Shown here piece by piece: positions 16,483 to 25,871 of a stretch of 64,000 nt of DNA. This DNA is from CAVTWY01 sp963738575 (lineage in GTDB: Bacteria; Pseudomonadota; Gammaproteobacteria; Burkholderiales; Burkholderiaceae_C). A program made the position numbers and the translations under genes. Positions within the stretch are counted from its first letter, which is position 1. Every line of letters begins with the position of its first letter. The notes beneath the pieces were generated by a model. That model was not told the DNA's origin and ran no database searches. It saw only the letters and a program-made list of their open reading frames with translations. The stretch covers positions 806,001-870,000 of the forward strand of contig CAVTWY010000001.1 of NCBI GenBank assembly GCA_963738575.1, read 5' to 3'.

Positions 16483-17928
16483 ATGACAACCTGGCCTGTT
16501 GAATGGATTGGGGCTGCCCTGCTGGCGGCGGTGCTGTTGTTGGCCATCCTGGCGTGGGCACTTTGGCCTCGCGGCGGGCGTCGCGAAAATGCAGTGTTGC
16601 AGTCAATCGAGCGCTTGGAGCGCGAGTTGCGCGACGAGGTGGCCCGCAGTGCAGTGGGCACCCGCCAAGAGTTGATGCAGCAGTTGGCCACGGTGCAGCA
16701 AAGCATGCTGGCGCAGGGCGGCGATGCGGTGCGCACCCAGAACGAGCAGATCGACACCTTTCGCACCCAGTTGGAGCGAACCCAGCAAACCCTGGTTCAG
16801 CAAGCGCAGTCGGCGCGCGAGGCCCAAGACACGTCGCTGCTTCGCGCATCCGAACAGCAATCGATGACGCTGCGACGGTTTGACGACTCGATGGCTGAGC
16901 GCTTGCGCAACCTTACTGAAGGCAATGAGCGAAAGCTCACCGAAGTGCGTGCCATGGTGGAAGAAAAGCTCAACACGCTGACGCAAGGCAACGAGGCCAA
17001 GTTGGAGCAGATGCGCGCCACGGTTGACGAGAAGCTTCACGCCACGCTGGAGCAGCGTTTGGGTGAAAGCTTCAAGCAAGTGGCAGAGCGCCTGGAGGCC
17101 GTGCACAACGGCTTGGGCGAGATGAAAAAGTTGGCCAGTGACGTGGGGTCGCTCAACCGCGTGCTCACCAACGTTAAATCCCGTGGCGTGTTTGGCGAGG
17201 TGCAGCTTGGTGCGTTGCTAGAACAAGTGTTTACGGCAGATCAGTATGCGTCCAACGTTGAAACCGTCCCCGGCAGCAATGCGCGGGTGGAGTACGCCAT
17301 CCGTTTGCCGGGGCGTGCAGGTGAAGACCGGCCCATCTGGCTGCCGATCGACGCCAAGTTCCCGCGCGAAGACTATGAGCGTTTGCTCGACGCGCAAGAC
17401 CGTGCCGACGCGGTGCAGGCCGAAGTGGCTGGCAAAGCCATCGAAGCCCGGTTGCGTGAGGAGGCCAAAACCATCCATGACAAGTACGTTGCTGCACCCT
17501 ACACGTCGGACTTTGCGATTTTGTTTGTACCCACCGAAGGTCTGTATGCGGAGGCGCTGCGCCGCCCGGGCTTGAGCGAAGCCCTGCAACGTGATTACCG
17601 CGTGATGATCGCTGGCCCCACCACGTTGCTGGCCACGCTCAGCAGTTTGCAGATGGGGTTTCGCACGCTGGCCTTGGAGCAGCGCAGCGCCGAGGTTTGG
17701 GAGGTGCTGGGCGCTGTCAAGACGGAGTTTGCCAAGTTTGGCGATGTGCTGGCCAAAACCAAGAAAAAACTCGACGAGGCCAGTTCCAACATCGACAAAG
17801 CGGCCCAGCGCAGCCGCGTGATGGCGCGCCAATTGCGGGGCGTGGAGGCACTGCCTGAGAACCGCACGCGTGAGCTGTTGGTCGACGCTTCTTTTGACGA
17901 CGTCGACGAAGAAGACAGCGATGGCTGA
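16483..17928 (+). CDS. rmuC: DNA recombination protein RmuC
   Basis: A 481-residue protein with an N-terminal membrane anchor (about residues 6-28), a long coiled coil (about 35-215, rich in Gln, Glu and Arg heptads) and the C-terminal RmuC nuclease-like domain. Family segments include VKSRGVFGEVQLGALLEQVF, LPIDAKFPREDYERLL and IAGPTTLLATLSSLQMGFRT. RmuC limits inversions at short inverted repeats. The ATG at 16483 gives MTTWPVEWIGAALLAAVLLL; the extension to a TTG at 16441 lacks support. The 3' end overlaps the MFS gene by eight bases. Confidence 0.95.
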   Translation: MTTWPVEWIGAALLAAVLLLAILAWALWPRGGRRENAVLQSIERLERELRDEVARSAVGTRQELMQQLATVQQSMLAQGGDAVRTQNEQIDTFRTQLERTQQTLVQQAQSAREAQDTSLLRASEQQSMTLRRFDDSMAERLRNLTEGNERKLTEVRAMVEEKLNTLTQGNEAKLEQMRATVDEKLHATLEQRLGESFKQVAERLEAVHNGLGEMKKLASDVGSLNRVLTNVKSRGVFGEVQLGALLEQVFTADQYASNVETVPGSNARVEYAIRLPGRAGEDRPIWLPIDAKFPREDYERLLDAQDRADAVQAEVAGKAIEARLREEAKTIHDKYVAAPYTSDFAILFVPTEGLYAEALRRPGLSEALQRDYRVMIAGPTTLLATLSSLQMGFRTLALEQRSAEVWEVLGAVKTEFAKFGDVLAKTKKKLDEASSNIDKAAQRSRVMARQLRGVEALPENRTRELLVDASFDDVDEEDSDG

Positions 17929-19144
17929 GCTGTCAACACCCGCGTCGACGCAAACCTCATCACCGCCACCTGCAGCAAACGGCAGGCCGTCATTGGCATT
18001 GTTGGCGATTATTTTGGCGCAACTGGGGGTTCACAGTGCCATGGCCGGCACGCGCATGGCGGCACCGTTGGAGGCACTTCGACAAGGGTACGGCGCTTTT
18101 GCGGCTGGCTTGTTGTTGGCGCTGTTTGCCTTGGCGCCAGTGGCTTTGGCGCTGCCAGCGGGCCGTCTGGCCGACCGGCACGGCTACCACCGGCCGATGC
18201 AGATTTCTATCGTGCTGACCACGCTTGGCGCCCTGATGGCGGCGGGGTCGTCGCTGCTTAGCAGTGGTTGGCACGTGGTTGGGTTGATTGCCGCTGCGCT
18301 GCTGTGTGGTGCCGGGGCCAACACGGCGGTGATCGCCACGCAACGGTCGGTGACACGGTCAGTGTCGGATAGTGTGGAGCGGGTTCGCGTTTTCAGTTGG
18401 TTGGGGCTGTCACCGGCGCTGGCGAATGCAGTGGGGCCGGTGCTGACAGGTTTTGCCATCGACTCGGCGGGGTTTGGCTCGGCTTACGGGCTGATGGCCG
18501 TGCTGTCGATGCTGTCGTTTTTCATCATCCGCTGGGTGCCGCCCGTGCCGGGTGACCGCGCGCCCCGTGACCGCACCCAAAAGGCCTGGTCGTTGCTGAG
18601 GGTGCCATCGTTTTCGCGTTTGCTGTGCGTCAACTGGTTGGTGTCAGCCAGTTGGGATGTTCACAGTTTTGCTGTGCCGGTGCTGGGGCATGACAGGGGT
18701 TACAACGCATCAACGATTGGCTTGATATTGGGTGCCTTCACGGTGTCAGTGACGCTGGTGCGGATGGTGATTCCTGCGTTGGCAGCACGTTTGGATGAGG
18801 TGCAGGTGATTCGGGGTTCGATGGTGGGGACTGCGCTGGTGTTTGCGGTGTACCCGTGGATGCCTGGGCCTTGGTCGATGGGGTTTTGCGCCGTGGCATT
18901 GGGGATCTTTTTGGGGGCGGTGCAGCCTATGATTTTGTCCACGCTGATGCGGTTGTCGCCCGATCATCGCCACGGCGAGGCGCTGGCGCTGCGGTCGATG
19001 GCGATCAATGCTTCAAGTTTTGCGATGCCTTTGGCGTATGGGGCAGCGGGGGCGCTGCTTGGGGTTGGGGCGCTTTTTTGGGTGATGGGGGCGGCGGTGG
19101 GGGCTGGCAATGTGTTGGCGCGGCGGTTGAGGGCGTCTGGTTGA
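17921..19144 (+). CDS. MFS transporter
   Basis: A 407-residue protein with twelve predicted membrane segments. The loop 2-3 motif GRLADRHGYHRPM (about 77-89) is the MFS signature. Motif C-like glycines and prolines (LGLSPALANAVGPVLTGFAI) in helix 5 suggest an antiporter-type exporter. The substrate is unknown. The start at 17921 overlaps the end of rmuC, implying cotranscription. A 127-base intergenic gap follows. Confidence 0.9.
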   Translation: MAELSTPASTQTSSPPPAANGRPSLALLAIILAQLGVHSAMAGTRMAAPLEALRQGYGAFAAGLLLALFALAPVALALPAGRLADRHGYHRPMQISIVLTTLGALMAAGSSLLSSGWHVVGLIAAALLCGAGANTAVIATQRSVTRSVSDSVERVRVFSWLGLSPALANAVGPVLTGFAIDSAGFGSAYGLMAVLSMLSFFIIRWVPPVPGDRAPRDRTQKAWSLLRVPSFSRLLCVNWLVSASWDVHSFAVPVLGHDRGYNASTIGLILGAFTVSVTLVRMVIPALAARLDEVQVIRGSMVGTALVFAVYPWMPGPWSMGFCAVALGIFLGAVQPMILSTLMRLSPDHRHGEALALRSMAINASSFAMPLAYGAAGALLGVGALFWVMGAAVGAGNVLARRLRASG

Positions 19145-19271
19145 TGGTTAAAGTGAACCAAAGTCAGTAACAAATAACCCGGGTACAACCCTTACAACAG
19201 CCAGTCAGGAATCAGCTAAAAACGAGGGCTTAAGCAATCACACACCAACCCGCTTGCAAGGAGCCTTTTAA

Positions 19272-21422
19272 ATGCCTCTGACGCCCATTCGACCTTTGGT
19301 CGTTGCCATTGCAGCTTTGCTTGCGCCATTTGTCGCAGCGGCCAACGGTGTGCAGGTCCTATTTGATGCACACGATGTGGCCGCAAGCCCATTCCCAAGC
19401 AACCGCTACACCGTTTTTGATGGCACCCAACGCACCCTGCGGCGCGTCAACCTGCCCAAGCCCGATTGCGCGGTGCGCCCCAGCGATTGCGCCGACATCG
19501 ACGTGCTAAACACCCTGGACGGGTTCTCCACGCAGCCGCGCATCACCGTCCCCTTCAGCGGCGACATCGACCCCGCCACCGTCAACAGCAACACCGTCTA
19601 CCTGCTCAACCTGGGCGACACGCTAAGCTGGCGCGGCTTTGGTGGCAAAGTGGGCATCAACCAAATTGTGTGGGACCCCGCCACCAAAACCCTCTCGTTT
19701 GAAAGTGACGAGCTGCTGGCCGAGCACACGCGCTACCTGCTTGTGGTCACCAACGGCGTGCTCGATTCAACGGGTAAAAAAATCAAAGCCAATGACGACG
19801 CTGAAGGTCCTGGCAACGCCCACGGGCATCACCGTGGCAGCAGCGACTACTCTCGCGATGTGCGCGATGCCATGCATTCGCACCGCCACAGCAATGGCCT
19901 CAAACCCGTGGCCGTCAGCCTGTTCACCACGCAAAGCATCAGCGCTGACCTGAGCAAGATCATGCGTGCGATCAAAGGCAGTCAGCCGGCGCCGATTGAT
20001 TTTGTGATTGGCAACAGCGCAAGCGGTGCCGTGCGGTCGGTGTTTTCAGTGTCGGCGGTGCAGGGCATTCAACTGTCGCGTCAAAACAGCACCACGGCGG
20101 TGTTGAGCAACAGCTTCTTGCCCACACCAGCGCTGGGCGTGGTGCCCGGTGCTGTGGGGCAAATTGCTTACGGGCGGTTTGTGTCGCCCGAGTACCGGGC
20201 GGCAGGGCAATACATTCCGGCCACGGGTACGTGGACGGGAACCCCGCAGGTGCAAGCCAACAACCCGCTCATCACGCAGCTCTTCGTGCCGTCGGGCCCC
20301 AAGCCTGCCGGTGGTTGGCCTGTGGCCATCTTTGGTCACGGCTTTACCGACAGCATGTACGGCGCGCCGTGGGCCGTCGCGTCAGTTTTTGCCTCTCAAG
20401 GCATTGCCACCATGGCCATCAACGTGGCGGGTCACGGCGGTGGGGCGCTGGGCAAGTTGACGGTGCTTCGCCAAGGCGACACGCCGGTTGAAGTGCCTGC
20501 TGGTGGTCGCGGCATCGACCAAGACGGCAACGGCGTGATCGACTCCACCGAAGGCGTCAACGCCACCGCGCCACGCACCATCCTCGGCTCACGCGATGGC
20601 CTGCGCCAAACGGTGGTTGACCTGATGCAACTCACGCGCCAAATTGAAGTGGGCGTGGACCTGGACGGAGACGGCGCAGCCGACTTGAACGCGCAGCGCA
20701 TCTATTACGCTGGTCAGTCGTTCGGTGGCATCTACGGCACGATCTTCATGGGCGTTGAGCCTTCGATCAAAGCTGGGGTGCCCAATGTGCCTGGCGGCTC
20801 CATCACCGAGGTGGCGCGTTTGGGGGCATTCCGGCCCCTTACGGGTTTGGCCTTGTTGTTCCGCGCGCCGTCGCTCATCAACGTGGCCGACCCCAGTGGC
20901 ATCGCCTTCAACGAGAACATCCCGCTGCGGGACGAGCCCGTGCGCATCAACAACGTGGCAGGCGCCATGGCCATCCAGCAGGCGCTGGACCGGTTTGAAT
21001 GGGCGCAGCAAGCGGGCAACCCGGCGGCGTACGCAGTCTTCATTCGCAAACAGCCACTGCGAGGTCAATCGGCCAAGCCGGTGATTTTTCAGTTTGCCAA
21101 AGGCGACATGACCGTGCCCAACCCAACCACCAGTGCCATCTTGCGTGCGGGTGATCTGGGCGACCGGGCCACTTACTACCGCAACGACCTTAGCTATGCC
21201 TTCAACAACGCCGTGGGCAAAAACCCGCACGTGTTCTTGACCAACATCGGCAACGCGGCAGCTGCCCCGTGGGCGGTTGCAGCGCAGGCTCAGATCGCGG
21301 TCTTCTTTGCCAGCAACGGTGCGCTTACCATCCCGCCGACACTGCCCAACGGCGCGCCAGCCCCATTCTTTGAGTGGCCCATCAACCTGCCACTGCCCGA
21401 GACGCTTAACTACATTCCGTAG
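19272..21422 (+). CDS. Secreted alpha/beta-hydrolase with calcium-site insert
   Basis: A 716-residue exported protein with a signal peptide (MPLTPIRPLVVAIAALLAPF, cleavage near residue 24). The N-terminal third has an Ig-like strand pattern (TVPFSGDIDPATVNSNTVYL) as in bacterial extracellular lipases. The hydrolase core has FGHGFTDSMYG and the nucleophile elbow YYAGQSFGGIYGT. Two calcium-loop motifs, DQDGNGVID and DLDGDGAADL, lie between them. The likely role is an extracellular esterase or lipase. The ATG at 19272 has an AAGGAG site about eight bases upstream. A strong hairpin follows the stop. Confidence 0.85.
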   Translation: MPLTPIRPLVVAIAALLAPFVAAANGVQVLFDAHDVAASPFPSNRYTVFDGTQRTLRRVNLPKPDCAVRPSDCADIDVLNTLDGFSTQPRITVPFSGDIDPATVNSNTVYLLNLGDTLSWRGFGGKVGINQIVWDPATKTLSFESDELLAEHTRYLLVVTNGVLDSTGKKIKANDDAEGPGNAHGHHRGSSDYSRDVRDAMHSHRHSNGLKPVAVSLFTTQSISADLSKIMRAIKGSQPAPIDFVIGNSASGAVRSVFSVSAVQGIQLSRQNSTTAVLSNSFLPTPALGVVPGAVGQIAYGRFVSPEYRAAGQYIPATGTWTGTPQVQANNPLITQLFVPSGPKPAGGWPVAIFGHGFTDSMYGAPWAVASVFASQGIATMAINVAGHGGGALGKLTVLRQGDTPVEVPAGGRGIDQDGNGVIDSTEGVNATAPRTILGSRDGLRQTVVDLMQLTRQIEVGVDLDGDGAADLNAQRIYYAGQSFGGIYGTIFMGVEPSIKAGVPNVPGGSITEVARLGAFRPLTGLALLFRAPSLINVADPSGIAFNENIPLRDEPVRINNVAGAMAIQQALDRFEWAQQAGNPAAYAVFIRKQPLRGQSAKPVIFQFAKGDMTVPNPTTSAILRAGDLGDRATYYRNDLSYAFNNAVGKNPHVFLTNIGNAAAAPWAVAAQAQIAVFFASNGALTIPPTLPNGAPAPFFEWPINLPLPETLNYIP

Positions 21423-22176
21423 ACGTGTGAACAGCGGCGCTTCGGCGCCGCTGTTGCCACAGCGTGGCCACCAGCAGCACCAGCCACGTCACGCCCGCCG
21501 CCACCCAAATGGACCACAGCGTGTGGCTGAGAAAGTGCGCACCGCGCAGTTGCTGTACCCAACCAAAGGCCAAACCAGCTAAGGCCATAAGGGCTGCAAC
21601 AAGCGCAGCTTGGCGCGGCTTGTGCGGCAAGAACCAAACGCACAAGCCCATCATCCACAACACGCTGGTGGCATGACCTGCCGGAAAGCACCCGCCCGGC
21701 GCAACACCTGCGGGCATGGCGTCGAGCAGCGCCACATAAGGCGCATGCCCGCCATAGCGGTCAATGTCCCAAGGGCAATGCGACGCCGAGAGACGCTTCC
21801 AAACACTCACCACCAAGGGCACCAACGCAGCGCAAGCGGCCACAACGCGTAGCTGCAGCCGTTGCGTGTTCGACATCCACTTGAACGGCCGCACGCCATC
21901 AGCGGCGGCGGCGACCAACACCAACAGCCCCAACAGAACCAGGGGAATTTTGGCCCACCGGTGCATCAACTCCGCAGCAAACCAATGATCGCGCCATGCA
22001 AAGCCATGGCTGCCATGGCTGAACATTTGATCGGCCAACCAGAGGTCGGCTGTGGAAAAACGCGCCATCGCAAGCAGCAGCAGCGCCGTCGTGACCCATG
22101 CAGCAGCGCTGATTTGAAGGGCTGATCGGCTCAGCAAGGGTCTTGGTGTGGTCGCACCGCGTTCAGGCAGCCCCAT
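21406..22176 (-). CDS. PAP2-family membrane phosphatase
   Basis: A 256-residue protein with about five to six membrane segments and the three-part PAP2 active site: KRLSASHCPW, then PAGHATS (catalytic His) and RGAHFLSHTLW (nucleophile His). Such enzymes dephosphorylate undecaprenyl pyrophosphate, lipid A or phosphatidate. It ends 16 bases inside the convergent esterase gene and lies five bases downstream of the LTA-synthase-like gene, with which it is probably cotranscribed. A shared role in envelope lipid phosphate metabolism is an inference. Confidence 0.93.
   Translation of the reverse strand: MGLPERGATTPRPLLSRSALQISAAAWVTTALLLLAMARFSTADLWLADQMFSHGSHGFAWRDHWFAAELMHRWAKIPLVLLGLLVLVAAAADGVRPFKWMSNTQRLQLRVVAACAALVPLVVSVWKRLSASHCPWDIDRYGGHAPYVALLDAMPAGVAPGGCFPAGHATSVLWMMGLCVWFLPHKPRQAALVAALMALAGLAFGWVQQLRGAHFLSHTLWSIWVAAGVTWLVLLVATLWQQRRRSAAVHTSTECS
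21430..21455. terminator. Strong hairpin between convergent genes
   Basis: A perfect 11-bp stem (AACAGCGGCGC and its complement) with a TTCG loop begins eight bases after the esterase stop. It lies within the last codons of the convergent PAP2 gene. There is no T tract on the plus strand, so it may act as an RNA-stabilising or attenuated terminator hairpin. Confidence 0.6.
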
Positions 22177-22181
22177 GCCAC

Positions 22182-24134
22182 TTATTGCAATGCGATGACG
22201 GGCACGGGCACGGGTGCGGGGTTGGCCTCTTGGGCGCGCAACACCTGTGTTGCCAATTGGTAATAAGACACAGCCTCATCGGTCAGGTGCTTGGCCAATT
22301 CATCGTTGGGTGCGGTTTTGCCCGTCATGGCATCCACCACGTGCACGCCGCGCTTGGGCGACAGCTCAACAATGCGGTCTTGCTGCATGTAGCCCACCGT
22401 CAGGTAGTTGGCCATGAAGGCGCGTGGATGCAACTTGCCTTCGGTCAAGATGTCGTGCCCAAAAAAGCGCGACGTGTAGCTGACGTCAAGCAACGCCAAC
22501 AGCGTGGGTGCCACGTCAATTTGTGACGCCAAGGTGTCCACCTTGGTCGGCGCCACCAAGCCGGGCGCGTAGATCACCATCGGGATGCGGTAGTTTTCGG
22601 GCGGAAGGTTGGTGCGGCCGCGGCCGTTGGACGTGTGGTCGGCCACAAACACAAACAGCGTGTTGTTGAACCAAGGTTTGGTGGCGGCCACGCGCATGAA
22701 GTTGCCAATGGCCCAATCGGTGTACTTGACAGCACCATCACGGCCCGTGCCCGACGCGATGTCAATGCGACCGTTGGGGTAGGTAAACGGCCGGTGGTTG
22801 GACGTGGTCATCACGTGCGCAAACACCTTGGTGCCCGCCGCCACCCGCGCGTCGATCTCGCGCACGGCAAGGTTGAACAAATCTTCATCGGCCACGCCCC
22901 ACACCGTCTCGTGCGAGATGTCTTTGGCGTCAATCGCGCTGCGGTCTATCACCGTGTAGCCATTGCCACCAAAAAAGTCGCGCATGTTGTCAAAGCGGCT
23001 GTACCCACCGTAGAGGTACAGCGGCTCGTAACCCTGCTGCTTGAACACGCCGCCCACCGTCTGAAACCCCTTGTTGTGATGCCGCATGGGCACGGCATGG
23101 CCTGGTGTGGGCGGGATGGACAGCGTCAGGGCCTCGAGCCCCCGCACGGTGCGCAGGCCCGTGGCGTACAGGTTGGTAAAGGCCATGCCTTCGCCAGCCA
23201 AGCGGTCGAGGTTGGGCGTGAGCCCTTTGCGGCCGCCAAAGGATTCAACGTAATCGCTGCCCAAGCTTTCGATCGAAACCATCACGACGTGCCGTTGCTT
23301 GGCAGGGCGGTTGGTTTGAATCTCGCGCTCCAAGGGGTGGGCGTTGCCGGTGAAGCGGGCAGCAGACCCTGACTCGGCAAATTCGTCGATGATCTGGCGC
23401 CGCGCCTCAGCCGGAGAGAGGGTGCGGTAGAACTTCAAAAAATCAAGATCGTTGCTGTGAAAAGCGCGCATGAACTCATACGGGCCATTGCCTGCGAGCT
23501 CGCGTGCACCCGCCGTGGCAAGCAGCTCACGCGGGGCATCACCCACGGCAACGTACGATGCCACAGGAAGCGCCAACACCAAGGCGGTGGCGGCAAAGCG
23601 TTGGCCAACCCTGCCGCCGTCGGCCACCGCGCTACGCCATACCAGCTTGCGCAAGCCAAACACAGCGGCGACTGCCAAGGCGGCGATGCCGACCATGATC
23701 CAGCCGATGGGGTAAGACTCGCGCACGTTGCCAATCACCTCGCGCGTGTAAACCAAGTAGTCCACCGCAATAAAGTTGAAGCGGGAGGCAAACTCGTTCC
23801 AGAACACGCCCTCGGACACAGCGATAAACAGCATGCCCGCCAGCGTGAGGGCAATGAGAGCTGTGGCACCCCAGGCGTGGCGGCGGCGACCTGCGGGCGA
23901 GTTGGGCCACACCAAGGCAAACAGTGCAAACGGCACCAAGAGGTAGGCCAGTGCAGCTGCGTCGTACAACGCCCCAATGGCGAATGCGCCCAAGATCTGC
24001 GTCAGTCCAGGCGCGTTTCCGCCCCAGGCCTCAAAGCCCAAAAGGCCAAGCCGGACGACCGTGTTGGCGACAAAAAACAGCACGGCTACCCACAGCAAAG
24101 TGCGATAACGGGTTGGGAAGAGGTGATTCATCAT
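22182..24134 (-). CDS. LTA synthase-like sulfatase-family membrane protein
   Basis: A 650-residue protein with five N-terminal membrane helices (to about residue 190) and a periplasmic alkaline-phosphatase/sulfatase domain. The domain shows HVVMVSIESLGSDYVESFGG (metal ligand Glu), NLYATGLRTVRGLEAL (Thr nucleophile region), HVMTTSNHRPF and FVFVADHTSNGRG (Asp-His ligands). The family transfers phosphoglycerol or phosphoethanolamine to envelope polymers (LtaS, MdoB, EptA relatives); the acceptor is not predictable here. Followed by PAP2, which could recycle the lipid product. Confidence 0.93.
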   Translation of the reverse strand: MMNHLFPTRYRTLLWVAVLFFVANTVVRLGLLGFEAWGGNAPGLTQILGAFAIGALYDAAALAYLLVPFALFALVWPNSPAGRRRHAWGATALIALTLAGMLFIAVSEGVFWNEFASRFNFIAVDYLVYTREVIGNVRESYPIGWIMVGIAALAVAAVFGLRKLVWRSAVADGGRVGQRFAATALVLALPVASYVAVGDAPRELLATAGARELAGNGPYEFMRAFHSNDLDFLKFYRTLSPAEARRQIIDEFAESGSAARFTGNAHPLEREIQTNRPAKQRHVVMVSIESLGSDYVESFGGRKGLTPNLDRLAGEGMAFTNLYATGLRTVRGLEALTLSIPPTPGHAVPMRHHNKGFQTVGGVFKQQGYEPLYLYGGYSRFDNMRDFFGGNGYTVIDRSAIDAKDISHETVWGVADEDLFNLAVREIDARVAAGTKVFAHVMTTSNHRPFTYPNGRIDIASGTGRDGAVKYTDWAIGNFMRVAATKPWFNNTLFVFVADHTSNGRGRTNLPPENYRIPMVIYAPGLVAPTKVDTLASQIDVAPTLLALLDVSYTSRFFGHDILTEGKLHPRAFMANYLTVGYMQQDRIVELSPKRGVHVVDAMTGKTAPNDELAKHLTDEAVSYYQLATQVLRAQEANPAPVPVPVIALQ

Positions 24135-24185
24135 GGGCCGCCGTGGGATACCAGGGCGTGCAACAAGTTCCTGGGGTGCTGCAGT

Positions 24186-24596
24186 TTAGGGCGTGTTTTG
24201 GCCAATCCGCCAAAGAACACCCGAAGGATCGTGAAGGCAAAAATCGCGCATCCGCCAGGGTTGTTGCTGAATGTTCGACAGCTTGACACCGTATTTGGCC
24301 ACCACACCACTGGCCTGCACACGTGCCCACCAAGCGTCCACGTCCTCTACAAGCATGTGCATCATGAAGTTCTCGGCGAGTGCGGGGGCCGTGAAATCTT
24401 GGAGCAAGAAGCTCACGTGCCCGCAGTGAAAATACGCCACACCGTCACCATCAGATGCCATGGTGAACCCAATGTCTTGGTAGAACTGTTTGGACACACC
24501 AAAATCTTTGGCCGGGACAAAGGCCTTGATCTCGACCACGCCCAGGTTGCCAATGATGGCGGGGCTGCTGCTGACTCCACTCGTTTTTTCTGTCAT
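24186..24596 (-). CDS. VOC-family (glyoxalase/bleomycin-resistance-like) protein
   Basis: A 136-residue single-domain protein with the beta-alpha-beta-beta-beta pattern of the vicinal oxygen chelate fold: FVPAKDFGVSKQFYQDIGFT, YFHCGHVSFLLQDF, MHMLVEDVDAWWARV and CLHDPSGVLWRIGQN. The His and Glu metal positions are not all obvious, so it may be a binding protein rather than an enzyme. Lies 15 bases downstream of the chaA stop on the same strand. Confidence 0.85.
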   Translation of the reverse strand: MTEKTSGVSSSPAIIGNLGVVEIKAFVPAKDFGVSKQFYQDIGFTMASDGDGVAYFHCGHVSFLLQDFTAPALAENFMMHMLVEDVDAWWARVQASGVVAKYGVKLSNIQQQPWRMRDFCLHDPSGVLWRIGQNTP

Positions 24597-24611
24597 GGGG
24601 GCTCGTAACAG

Positions 24612-25692
24612 TCAAGGAACCACTGTTGTGAACAGGTAGACCGCAAAAATGACAAGGTGAACCGCGCCCTGAAGCACCGTGGTTCTGCCCGTGCCGAGTG
24701 AAAGTGTTGCAACCAACAGCGTCAGCAACAAAAGCACGGTCGATTTGGCGTCAATGCCCAGCGTGAGTGTCCAGCCGGTGACAAGCGACACGATTGCCAC
24801 GGCAGGGATGGTGAGCCCAATGGTCGCCAACGCGGAGCCCAAAGCCAAGTTAAGACTCGTTTGAAGTCGGTTGGTGCGCGCCGCGCGAAACGCAGCCACG
24901 GCCTCTGGCAGTAGCACCGTTGCCGCGATGATGACGCCGACCAAGGTACTGGGCGCGCCGGCGCTCTTGACCACGGATTCGACAAATGGGGACGTTGCCT
25001 TCGCCAAGAGCACCACCGCACCTAGACACGCCATCAAGAGCGTGGCACTGACCAGAGCGGTTTTGTTGGATGGCACGGGCGCGTGCTCCAAATTTTCTGC
25101 GCTGGCGGGCGGCAAAAAATAGTCGCGATGCCTGACCGTCTGCACGAACACAAAGATTCCATAAAGAATCAGCGAGACCGCTGCGACGAAGGCCAGTTGA
25201 CTCGCGCTGTAAACGGGGCCAGGGACCGTCGTCGTGTAGTTGGGCAACACGAGCGTCAACACGACGATAGAAGCCAGCGTGGCCAACGAAGCATTGACCC
25301 CGTATCGCCCAAAGCTCTGTTCGCCGTGAAGTGATCCGCCTGTCAACAAGCAAACACCAACGATGCCGTTGAGAATGATCATGACGGTGGCAAACACGGT
25401 GTCTCGTGCCAAGGCCGAGGCGGCCTCACCACCAGCCACCATCAGCGTCACGATCAATGCAACCTCGATGACGGTAACTGCCGCTGCCAAGACCAATGTT
25501 CCGTAGGGCTCGCCCACCCGGTGCGCCACAACTTCAGCGTGGTGCACTGCCGCGAACACACAAACAAACAGGCCAAGCGCAAGAAACACCAGATACCCAG
25601 CGCCGAGATCAAATGAGTGTCCAGCAAGAAGCAGCCAGCCCAGCACTTGGCGCTGCGAGGGTCCACATTGGGAGTTGAAAGATGGTTTTCAT
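24612..25692 (-). pseudogene. chaA: ChaA-type calcium/proton (Na+,K+/H+) antiporter, apparent frameshift near the N-terminus
   Basis: Membrane exchanger with eleven or so helices and the CaCA acidic motif HHAEVVAHRVGEPYGTLVLA followed by VTVIEVALI, and its second-repeat counterpart AATVLLPEAVAAFRAARTNR. The main frame opens only at a GTG at 25646. The natural N-terminus MKTIFQLPMWTLAAP, starting at 25692, is in another frame. Deleting one T at 25647-25648 joins them as LAAPVLGWLLLAGHSFDLGA, the expected first helix. If the GTG is used instead the protein loses about 15 residues and could still function. Confidence 0.85.
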
Positions 25693-25871
25693 CGACGCGT
25701 TGATGGCGAGAGGCAGTTGGGTTTCTAATTCCGAATTGCTACTTTCGCAGGGTTGTACTTCGCATCGCTCAGCATACGTCTCAAAATTGCATGTCAGTAC
25801 GGTTTGCGACTCGATCGCATGGGCATCGATGTGTTCTAGCGATGAGCGCTTCGGTTTTGTGCTCGATGGAT

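Noticed and set aside
16250..16849. Long N-terminal extension of the lipoprotein
   Set aside because: The extension is antisense to rmuC, and a proper lipoprotein signal starts near 16249.
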